NCBI GenBank assembly: GCA_022614795.1
Contig: JAKEHX010000112.1
Coordinates: 1 to 11,406, forward strand
DNA: 11,406 bases
Reading direction: 5' to 3'
Origin: Planctomycetaceae bacterium
GTDB taxonomy: Bacteria > Planctomycetota > Planctomycetia > Pirellulales > Pirellulaceae
Shown: piece by piece, positions 1-5,113 of the stretch
Numbering within the stretch: position 1 is the first letter of the stretch
Layout of the letters: each line of letters starts with the position of its first letter
Program-made: the position numbers and the translations under genes
Notes under the pieces: model-generated
What the model saw: only the letters and a program-made list of their open reading frames with translations
Told to the model about the DNA's origin: nothing
Databases searched by the model: none

Positions 1-195
1 GTGGCCTCGGCGATCTATCTGCTCTTGCGGATGGACGTCGATGAGAAGGAAATGGACGAGGTGTATATCGAGGCCCCGCAGCCGAAGGCGCAAGCGCCGG
101 CGCAGAAAGCAGCCGCGCCAGTCGCTCCTTCGCCCTCGCCGGCTGAAGCACCCGCGGCCGCGTCCGGCGGCGATGGCGGCGGGCCAGGGGGTTAG
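1..195 (+). CDS. C-terminal fragment of an unidentified, probably membrane-associated protein
   Basis: The frame is open from the first base of the window to the TAG at 193-195, so the gene starts upstream. The GTG at position 1 is more likely an internal Val codon than a start. The visible 64 residues begin with a short hydrophobic stretch (ASAIYLLLR) that could be the end of a transmembrane helix. A charged segment (DVDEKEMDE) follows, then a low-complexity Ala/Pro tail ending in Gly-rich sequence. Such Pro/Ala tails are common at the ends of planctomycete membrane proteins and are probably disordered. I do not recognise the family. The same-strand neighbour starts 107 bases downstream and has its own plausible promoter. 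Confidence 0.6.
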   Translation: MASAIYLLLRMDVDEKEMDEVYIEAPQPKAQAPAQKAAAPVAPSPSPAEAPAAASGGDGGGPGG

Positions 196-225
196 CGGGT
201 TCGGCAGCGGGGGGCCCCACATGCG

Positions 226-254
226 TTGCTTCGTCGCCCAGCCGCGACTAGATT
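226..254 (+). promoter_or_regulatory. Candidate sigma70-type promoter for the DUF1559 operon
   Basis: TTGCTT (226-231) and TAGATT (249-254) are separated by exactly 17 bases. They match the -35 and -10 consensus at 3/6 and 4/6 positions. Transcription starting near 261 would give a pyrimidine-rich leader of about 40 bases that contains the Shine-Dalgarno GGAGGAG (290-296). Planctomycete promoter consensus is poorly defined, so this is only a candidate. Confidence 0.3.
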
Positions 255-302
255 AATGCAACTCTTCTTCCTTTTCGTCTTTACTTGTTGGAGGAGTTGC
301 TT

Positions 303-1265
303 ATGGGGGTTAATCTCCGGGGACGGCGCGCCCACCGGCCCGCCTTTACGCTGGTCGAACTTCTCGTTGTCATCGCCATCATCGGCGTGCTCGTGGCATT
401 GCTCCTGCCGGCTGTCCAGGCGGCCCGTGAATCGGCCCGACGGACGCAATGTGCGAACCAATTGAAACAGCATGTCCTGTCGTCTCACAACTTCCACGAC
501 ACGCAGCTCAACTTTCCGTCGCTTGTTGCGCCCTCCAGCAGCGCGGCGCTCACGCAGTCCGAAAAATACAACGGCACGATCGGGTTCACGGTCTATACCT
601 GGCTGCTTCCCTACATCGAGCAGTCTCCGCTGTACGACAGCTCCAATCGCAACGTCAACACGGTCGTCGCCGGCGATACGGTCTACATGAAAGTTCTGAA
701 GGCACACTTGTGCCCGAGCGAAGTCAGTTCCCCAGGCGGCAAGGGGGCCACCACCAACGGCCGGGCCGACCTGTGGGCAATCGGCAACTACGCCGCCAAT
801 TATTACGTGTTCGGAAATCCTCCCGGCGTGACGCCAGCACCGGCAATTCGTCACGAACCACCTCGCCGCATGGCCACGCTCGTCGACGGCACGTCGAACG
901 TCGTCATGATGACCGAGCGCTACGGCACCTGTGGCAGCTCCGGCGTCGCGAACGCGGCCTCCACGTTCGGCAACCTCTGGAGCGATTCCAACAGCGTCTG
1001 GCGGCCCATTTTCTGCATCGCCAATTCCATCAAAACGGCCCCCGCGCTGCCGTCCACCGGGCTGTATCCACGTTGCCAGAAGTTTCAGGTCCAGCCCCAC
1101 TATCTCCGCGGCTGCGATTCGACCCTGGCCCAGTCGCCACACCCGGGCGGTATTCTCGTCGGTCTGGCCGACGGCAGCGTGCGGCTGGTTTCGGGCACTA
1201 TCCCCGATGCTGAGTGGGCCGCCGCCTGTGATCCGCAGGATCGCGCGAATGCCAACAACCTCTAG
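303..1265 (+). CDS. DUF1559 pseudopilin-like protein (type IV pilin N-terminus, H-X9-DG tail)
   Basis: This 320-residue protein opens with a short basic leader and a class III prepilin signal: FTLVELLVVIAIIG at residues 15-28, with the conserved Glu at +5 (E19). One hydrophobic helix follows, running to about residue 38 and into the family-typical LLPAVQAARESARR. The body is the DUF1559 domain. The C-terminus carries the planctomycete H-X9-DG motif, H280 followed by nine residues and D290-G291. The family is massively expanded in planctomycetes and thought to be exported or assembled like pseudopilins; its precise role is unknown. The ATG at 303 is chosen because GGAGGAG (290-296) lies 6 bases before it; an in-frame TTG at 285 lies upstream of that site. 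The residue before the predicted cleavage point is Ala14, where Gly is usual. A small lipoprotein gene follows after 13 bases, a common DUF1559 partner. Confidence 0.93.
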   Translation: MGVNLRGRRAHRPAFTLVELLVVIAIIGVLVALLLPAVQAARESARRTQCANQLKQHVLSSHNFHDTQLNFPSLVAPSSSAALTQSEKYNGTIGFTVYTWLLPYIEQSPLYDSSNRNVNTVVAGDTVYMKVLKAHLCPSEVSSPGGKGATTNGRADLWAIGNYAANYYVFGNPPGVTPAPAIRHEPPRRMATLVDGTSNVVMMTERYGTCGSSGVANAASTFGNLWSDSNSVWRPIFCIANSIKTAPALPSTGLYPRCQKFQVQPHYLRGCDSTLAQSPHPGGILVGLADGSVRLVSGTIPDAEWAAACDPQDRANANNL

Positions 1266-1278
1266 CGGTGAACTCTTC

Positions 1279-1674
1279 ATGCCACTTTCATGCGGGCGAT
1301 CGCTGCTGGTAGTCGTCCTGGTGCTGGCTGCGGGTTGCTCCAGTGGCGGGTACATGCCGGCGGCTCCGGTAACCTATCCGGTCAAGGGCCGCCTGCTCGT
1401 CAAGACTGGCCAACCTGTCCAAGGAGGCGTTGTGCAAATCGTCTCCACGGGTGCGGTCCCCATGTCGGCGATGGGCGAAGTGCGCCCGGACGGCACGTTC
1501 GAACTCACGGTGCTTAGCCAGGCCGGCGAGAAATTCTCCGGCGCCCAGGCCGGCGAATATACCGTCACGTACATCCCGGTGATGTCCGAGGCCCAGACCG
1601 AGCAGCCGGTGAACTTGCCCCAGCCGATCACCATTGAAGCCCGCGAAAACACGCTCGAGCTACGGCTGCCTTGA
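1279..1674 (+). CDS. Small lipoprotein with carboxypeptidase-regulatory (transthyretin-like) domain
   Basis: The 131-residue product has a lipoprotein signal peptide: a hydrophobic stretch at residues 9-18 ending in a LAAGC lipobox, with C20 as the lipidated residue. The mature part reads as one beta-sandwich of the carboxypeptidase regulatory-like type: YPVKGRLLVKTGQPVQGGVV near residues 33-52, a GEVRPDGTFEL strand pair, and a GEYTVTYIP strand. Such small lipoproteins regularly follow DUF1559 genes in planctomycetes, and here the gap is only 13 bases, so co-transcription is likely. The ATG at 1279 is placed just before the signal peptide. The open frame extends further upstream, but only inside the DUF1559 gene. 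The Shine-Dalgarno is weak (GGTG near 1267), suggesting translational coupling. Molecular function is unknown; an envelope-associated structural role is inferred. Confidence 0.88.
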   Translation: MPLSCGRSLLVVVLVLAAGCSSGGYMPAAPVTYPVKGRLLVKTGQPVQGGVVQIVSTGAVPMSAMGEVRPDGTFELTVLSQAGEKFSGAQAGEYTVTYIPVMSEAQTEQPVNLPQPITIEARENTLELRLP

Positions 1675-1726
1675 GAACTCTGCCGCAATCGTGGCGGATT
1701 TGGGCGCGAGCACCTACCATCAAGAT

Positions 1727-1805
1727 AGCCGGGAGCAAACCTGCTCCCGGTGAGCGGCAGTTGATCTTCGCTAGGCAATCCACCGGGACCAGTTTGGTCC
1801 CGGCT
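1727..1805. repeat. REPIN-like element: two inverted related hairpins
   Basis: Hairpin 1 has arms CCGGGAGCA (1729-1737) and TGCTCCCGG (1742-1750) around a 4-base loop. Hairpin 2 has arms CCGGGACCA (1783-1791) and TGGTCCCGG (1795-1803) around a 3-base loop. Both stems are perfect over 9 bp. With their flanks (1727-1752 and 1781-1805) the units are inverted copies of each other, 28 bases apart. The stems differ at one pair, G:C in one and C:G in the other, so pairing is conserved. Two inverted REP units around a short spacer is the REPIN architecture. It fills the gap between the lipoprotein gene and surE. No T-run follows either stem, so it is not a classical terminator. Confidence 0.7.
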
Positions 1806-1818
1806 AAGAACAGTTTTC

Positions 1819-2586
1819 GTGCTGATTCTCCTCACCAACGACGACGGAATATACGCGCCAGGCCTGGCGGCACTGGAGCGGGAACTCGCGCAAATCGGCG
1901 ATGTGATCGTCGTCGCCCCGGCCGTTGAGCAAAGCGGCGTCGGCCACTCGATCACATTCCTCCAGCCGCTCGTGGCCAAGCGGGTCTTTGACGCCGACGA
2001 CCGGCCGCGGGGCTGGGCGGTCGAGGGGAGCCCGGCCGACAGCGTGAAGCTCGGCATTTTTGAATTCTGTCCGCGGCGGCCCGACGTCGTGGTGAGCGGC
2101 ATCAACGGCGGCCTCAACGCCGGGATCAACGTCCTCTATTCCGGCACGGTCGCCGCAGCCATCGAAGGGGCCTTCTTCGGCATCACCAGCATCGCCTGCT
2201 CGCTGGAATACAACGAGCACGCCAACTTCGCCCGGGCCGCCCAGATTTCCCGCCACGTGATCGAACAAATCCTCAAACTCAAAAGGCCCGAGCCGCAGCT
2301 TTATAACCTCAATATTCCGACAGCCGCGATCGCCGCCGCCAGGGGCATTCGCGTGGTGCCGATGGGCGTTTCGCGCTACGGCGAGCAGTTCATCAAGCGG
2401 ACCGACCCGCGCGGCCGGGCGTATTACTGGGCCACCAACGACCCGCCGCCGCAGCCCGAGGGGCACGACACCGACCTCACCGCGCTCACCCAGGGCTTCA
2501 TTACGCTCACGCCCCTGTCGTACAATATGACTCGGCAGCCGGTGCTGGCCGAAATGGAGCGCTGGCAACTGACGCTGCCCGACTAA
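1819..2586 (+). CDS. surE: SurE 5'/3'-nucleotidase
   Basis: This 255-residue protein is a SurE-family metal-dependent phosphatase that dephosphorylates nucleoside 5'- and 3'-monophosphates in the cytoplasm; family members are linked to stationary-phase survival. The opening LILLTNDDGIYAPGL supplies the metal-binding D8 and D9. S39 lies in the APAVEQSGVGHSIT loop, and N96 in SGINGGLNAG; these match the four known metal ligands. The conserved YSGTVAAA segment follows at about 107-114. Length is normal for the family. The GTG at 1819 is the only start that gives the standard N-terminus; no Shine-Dalgarno is visible. Hairpin 2 of the upstream repeat ends 15 bases before the start and could affect initiation. 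In many bacteria surE lies near pcm or nlpD, but not here. The stop codon lies inside a direct repeat. Confidence 0.96.
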   Translation: MLILLTNDDGIYAPGLAALERELAQIGDVIVVAPAVEQSGVGHSITFLQPLVAKRVFDADDRPRGWAVEGSPADSVKLGIFEFCPRRPDVVVSGINGGLNAGINVLYSGTVAAAIEGAFFGITSIACSLEYNEHANFARAAQISRHVIEQILKLKRPEPQLYNLNIPTAAIAAARGIRVVPMGVSRYGEQFIKRTDPRGRAYYWATNDPPPQPEGHDTDLTALTQGFITLTPLSYNMTRQPVLAEMERWQLTLPD

Positions 2587-2634
2587 CCCGACGCGCAAGC
2601 GAGGCTCCCAAACTAACCCGACGCGCAAGCGAGG
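2582..2634 (+). repeat. Two 23-bp direct repeats (planctomycete CCCGACGCGCAAGCGAGG family)
   Basis: Identical 23-bp units lie at 2582-2604 and 2612-2634, a 30-bp period, with core CCCGACGCGCAAGCGAGG. Unit 1 starts inside the last surE codons and contains its TAA (2584-2586). The end of unit 2 forms part of the purine-rich GGGGAGG (2633-2639) that serves as Shine-Dalgarno for the next gene. Closely related sequences are, from my general knowledge, widely dispersed between planctomycete genes. Confidence 0.85.
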
Positions 2635-2644
2635 GGAGGCAAAC

Positions 2645-3262
2645 ATGAACCGTCTCGTTGCCGGTCTGCTGGTTCTTACGATCTGTCTCCTGTCGTTCGG
2701 CTGCGAACCGCCGAAGAAGGTCGCCAAGTCGGGCGGCCCGCCGTCTCCGCCGCCGCCCCCCGGCAGTGCACCGCCGCCTGAAGCGACGCCAGCGCCTGCC
2801 GCCCCAACTCCCGCGCCGCAGTCTGCCCCCCTGCCGCCGGAGACCAAGGTCGGCGTCTTCGCCGGCAATCTCGACGATCTGGCCCGCGGCCCGGCTGCCG
2901 AGGCGGCCCAGCGCGACGTCGCCCAGCCCGATGACCCCAACCTCGAGCGGGTCAAAGCTGGCAAAGGCGTGGGCCAGAAGGGGCGCAGCCTGGATCAGTA
3001 TGAAGGAGTTTATGTCACGCCTGCCAAGGCCTACTTCGCCGCCAAAGAACGGATTTTCTTCGAGATCGAATTTAAGGCCAATTACGACCGCTGGCGAGTT
3101 TTAGAGGACCAGGCTCCTAAGGACTTCGACGAACTCAAGTCCAAGTTCCTCGACCCCCTGGGCCTGACCCCGAAACTGCCCAAACTGCCCGACGGCCACA
3201 AATACGTCTGGGACGCCGCCACCGAACAGCTGCTCGTCGAGCGGCCCCGCAAGGTGCAGTAG
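2645..3262 (+). CDS. Proline-rich putative lipoprotein of unknown function
   Basis: The product is 205 residues. An N-terminal hydrophobic segment (about 5-18) ends in FGC with C20, followed by EPPKK, which suggests a lipoprotein. The lipobox is imperfect, with S17 and F18 before G19. Residues 31-66 are a Pro/Ala-rich, probably disordered linker that would span the envelope. After a charged helical segment, the folded C-terminal part (about 117-205) contains GVYVTPAKAYFAAKERI, a helix DFDELKSKFL, and PDGHKYVWDAATEQLLVERP. That ending resembles the GspG/pseudopilin-type beta hairpin in which a short peptide is followed by a Tyr-containing strand, but there is no pilin N-terminus. The ATG at 2645 is supported by GGGGAGG (2633-2639) 5 bases upstream. 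I cannot assign a function; a planctomycete-specific envelope protein is the best description. Confidence 0.85.
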   Translation: MNRLVAGLLVLTICLLSFGCEPPKKVAKSGGPPSPPPPPGSAPPPEATPAPAAPTPAPQSAPLPPETKVGVFAGNLDDLARGPAAEAAQRDVAQPDDPNLERVKAGKGVGQKGRSLDQYEGVYVTPAKAYFAAKERIFFEIEFKANYDRWRVLEDQAPKDFDELKSKFLDPLGLTPKLPKLPDGHKYVWDAATEQLLVERPRKVQ

Positions 3263-3282
3263 GTTGAATCGGGCGAGAGCCA

Positions 3283-3310
3283 GAGGTCGGAGGTCGGAAG
3301 TCGGAAGGAT
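3283..3310. repeat. Short heptamer array, left arm
   Basis: Four 7-bp units (GAGGTCG, GAGGTCG, GAAGTCG and the degenerate GAAGGAT) lie just downstream of the lipoprotein stop. They are the reverse complement of the heptamers in the longer array at 3421-3511, so the two arrays form imperfect inverted arms around a spacer of about 110 bases. The rest of the 263-base gap (3263-3525) holds the repeats listed separately and a small dyad GTACT-G-AGTAC near 3350-3360. Confidence 0.75.
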
Positions 3311-3398
3311 AAAGTCTGGCTGTGGCGAGTCCATGGCAATGGGTACTTGGTACTGAGTACGAACTACCAAGAATGCCGCAATCTGAACCCCGAACGCC

Positions 3399-3423
3399 GG
3401 CTCGGCAGGAGCCTCGCCCTCCC
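3399..3423. repeat. Planctomycete dispersed repeat, GGCTCGGCAGGAGCC type
   Basis: GGCTC (3399-3403), a 5-base loop, and GAGCC (3409-3413) form a small hairpin, followed by CTCGCCC. On the opposite strand this gives the GGCGAGGCTCCTGCCGAGCC sequence I recognise as a very common planctomycete intergenic repeat. It directly abuts the heptamer array. Confidence 0.6.
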
Positions 3424-3511
3424 GACCCCCGACCCCCGACCCCCGACCCCAGACTCCCGAACCCTGACCTCCGACCTCCGACTCCCGACCTCCGACTCCC
3501 GACCTCCGACG
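3421..3511. repeat. Heptanucleotide tandem array, 13 units
   Basis: Thirteen consecutive 7-bp units run without interruption, from four CCCGACC copies through variants (CCAGACT, CCCGAAC, CCTGACC) to alternating TCCGACC, TCCGACT and CCCGACC copies. Because 7 is not a multiple of 3 and no unit creates a stop, the array is open in all forward frames and encodes a Pro/Asp/Arg-rich 7-residue period. This makes the next gene appear to start too early. Confidence 0.9.
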
Positions 3512-3525
3512 CCGTTCCCCGCCCA

Positions 3526-4422
3526 ATGCCCGCCGTCGAACGTTACCTCAAGCCCGAAGTCATCAACCAGATCAAGCGGCTGGACTTGCGGGCCCAGTTC
3601 GTCGTCAAGGGCTTCCTTCAGGGGCTGCACGCCTCCCCCTTTCACGGCTTCTCGGTCGAGTTTAGCGAGCACCGCCGCTACGCCAGCGGCGACGACCCCA
3701 AGGACATCGACTGGCTCGTCTTCGCCAAAACCGACAAGTACTACGTCAAAAAGTTCGAAGCCGAGACCAACATCACCGGCTACCTGGTGATGGACCTGAG
3801 CCAGTCGATGGGCTTCACGCATCGCCAGGAGCTGACCAAGTTCGACTATGCGATCTGCCTGGCCGCGTCGCTTTGCTACCTGATGGTCTATCAGCAGGAC
3901 CCGGTCGGCCTGATCACGTTCGACAAGCAGGTCCGCGACATGCTCCCTCCCAAAAGCAAGCGGACGCAGCTGGGCAACATCCTCGCTCACCTCGCCAACC
4001 TCAAGCCGGCCGGCGAGACCGACGTGGCCAAGAGCATCACGCAGATCGCCGCGATGTTCCGCCACAAGAGCCTGGTGATGATCTTCTCGGACCTGTTGGC
4101 CGAACCCGGCCCGGTTTTTCAGGCACTCCGCCGCCTGCGCCACCGCGGGCACGACCTGATCCTGTTCCACATCCTCGACGAGGCGGAGGTCAGCTTCCCC
4201 TACGACGGCATGATTGAATTCGAGGACCCGGAAACCGCGGAGAAGGTCGTCGTCGATGCAACCAGCTACCGCGCGGACTACAAAACCGAGATCGAGGCTT
4301 TCCGCGAACTCTATCGCCGCGAGTGCTTTCAGACCGGCGTCGATTACGTCCCGCTCGACACCAGTATGCAGTTCGACAAGGCCCTGCTCGAATACCTGCT
4401 CAGCCGGCGGGCCCGAGGTTAG
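3526..4422 (+). CDS. DUF58 / von Willebrand A-like protein
   Basis: A 298-residue cytosolic DUF58 protein, a family usually encoded beside MoxR AAA-ATPases and BatA-type vWA proteins; its biochemical role is not settled. The hallmark RRYASGDDPKDIDW lies at residues 50-63. A vWA-like MIDAS follows: DLSQS at 90-94, a candidate Thr in GETD (163-166), and FSDL at 187-190. No transmembrane segment is evident, unlike longer DUF58 proteins. The start at 3526 (MPAVERYL) is chosen because upstream in-frame codons come from the heptamer repeat and would add an implausible Pro-rich leader; the family N-terminus begins about here. No Shine-Dalgarno is visible. No moxR or bat genes lie within the window, so if they exist they are elsewhere. 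Confidence 0.93.
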   Translation: MPAVERYLKPEVINQIKRLDLRAQFVVKGFLQGLHASPFHGFSVEFSEHRRYASGDDPKDIDWLVFAKTDKYYVKKFEAETNITGYLVMDLSQSMGFTHRQELTKFDYAICLAASLCYLMVYQQDPVGLITFDKQVRDMLPPKSKRTQLGNILAHLANLKPAGETDVAKSITQIAAMFRHKSLVMIFSDLLAEPGPVFQALRRLRHRGHDLILFHILDEAEVSFPYDGMIEFEDPETAEKVVVDATSYRADYKTEIEAFRELYRRECFQTGVDYVPLDTSMQFDKALLEYLLSRRARG

Positions 4423-4428
4423 CCAGAG

Positions 4429-4450
4429 ACTTTGAACTTACTTTGAACTT
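4429..4450 (+). repeat. Perfect tandem duplication of an 11-mer
   Basis: ACTTTGAACTT occurs twice back to back (4429-4439 and 4440-4450), 7 bases after the DUF58 stop. It is locally AT-rich against a GC-rich background. Similar TTTGAAC-type runs occur downstream of planctomycete genes. Confidence 0.8.
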
Positions 4451-4547
4451 CTGATCTTTGTGCACGTGCTTGCGGATGGTCGGACCGTCGTCGGAGATCG
4501 TCGTGTGTCCCTCGACGATCGATTGCCCCGACGTCTTCAGCCCCCGC

Positions 4548-5024
4548 ATGGCCCACCCATACACATGCTCCAGCCGCCGCCTGGCCACGAGGCGCTCGGC
4601 CATCGGGGCGGATTTCACAGCCATCGAGTTTGACGGCCTCCGCGACGGCACGCGGGCGAGGGCCTACGCCGACTTCTCCCTGCACCTGTCGCCGACCGAC
4701 CTCGACATCCTTTCCGAGGTGCTTGCCGAGCGGCTAGGGGTGGCCTCTCTGCTGCTCAACGACAGCCTGGTCCGGACCGTCGTCGGGTCCGCCAACAACA
4801 GCGGGGCGGACGTGGTCGATCCCGCCTGGGTGCAACTGGTGGCCGCTGTGGACGAGGCGGCCGCGCCCCACCTGGCGGAGGAGTGGATCAGGCGAGTCGG
4901 GGCCGAGCACGGGGAGCAACTCGACGTCACTCCGGACGCGGTTCGGGCGCTCGCCGAGTTAATCCGCCTCTGTCGCACCGCTGTCAGTGAGCAACTGGCG
5001 GTCGTCCACACCTGGTATCTGTGA
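4548..5024 (+). CDS. Hypothetical protein of unknown family
   Basis: The product is about 158 residues if translation starts at the ATG at 4548. From about residue 21 codons have mostly G or C in the third position, like the other real genes here. The sequence reads as a compact, mainly helical acidic protein: DLDILSEVLAERLGVASLLL (50-70), DPAWVQLVAAVDEAAAPHLAEEWIRRVG (91-118) and TPDAVRALAELIRLCRTAV (128-146). It ends HTWYL at TGA 5022-5024. There is no signal peptide or membrane segment, and I recognise no domain. The first 20 residues are Arg/Ser-rich and less convincing, with no Shine-Dalgarno; they overlap an equally open minus-strand frame. The true start may therefore lie elsewhere, or the 5' end may be rearranged. 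The next gene starts 89 bases downstream on the same strand. Confidence 0.55.
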   Translation: MAHPYTCSSRRLATRRSAIGADFTAIEFDGLRDGTRARAYADFSLHLSPTDLDILSEVLAERLGVASLLLNDSLVRTVVGSANNSGADVVDPAWVQLVAAVDEAAAPHLAEEWIRRVGAEHGEQLDVTPDAVRALAELIRLCRTAVSEQLAVVHTWYL

Positions 5025-5096
5025 AGGACCGCTAATCGGTCAGCAAGATCTCGCCGGCCAGGTTCAACTGCGGCCAGATCCTCCACGGCACTGCCG

Positions 5097-5102
5097 TAGA
5101 AT
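5097..5102 (+). promoter_or_regulatory. Candidate -10 element before the phosphodiesterase gene
   Basis: TAGAAT matches TATAAT at 5/6 positions and ends 11 bases before the ATG at 5114. No convincing -35 lies 16-18 bases upstream. If used, it would give a nearly leaderless mRNA. The same hexamer precedes the phosphofructokinase gene (9003-9008). Confidence 0.25.
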
Positions 5103-5113
5103 ACGATGGCTGC

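Noticed and set aside
192..1355. Long open frame on the minus strand across the DUF1559 gene
   Set aside because: It is antisense to a clear gene with a good Shine-Dalgarno; the translation is Arg/Gly-rich without motifs, as expected for a shadow frame in GC-rich DNA.
1783..1816. Rho-independent terminator before surE
   Set aside because: The stem is strong but the short TTTT (1813-1816) lies 9 bases after the stem and no T-run follows directly; the inverted paired copy fits a REPIN-like element better.
1804..2964. 386-residue minus-strand open frame across surE and the lipoprotein gene
   Set aside because: It overlaps two genes supported by family motifs and signal sequence, crosses the repeat units, and shows no recognisable domain.
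3421..3511. Possible CRISPR array
   Set aside because: Units are 7 bp and contiguous, with no spacers, so it is a simple tandem repeat.
3322..3525. 68-codon in-frame upstream extension of the DUF58 gene
   Set aside because: It consists of dispersed-repeat and heptamer-array sequence; the Pro-rich peptide is not a family feature.
5027..5041. Small hairpin GACCG-CTAAT-CGGTC just after the hypothetical gene
   Set aside because: A 5-bp stem with no T-run is too weak to call a terminator.
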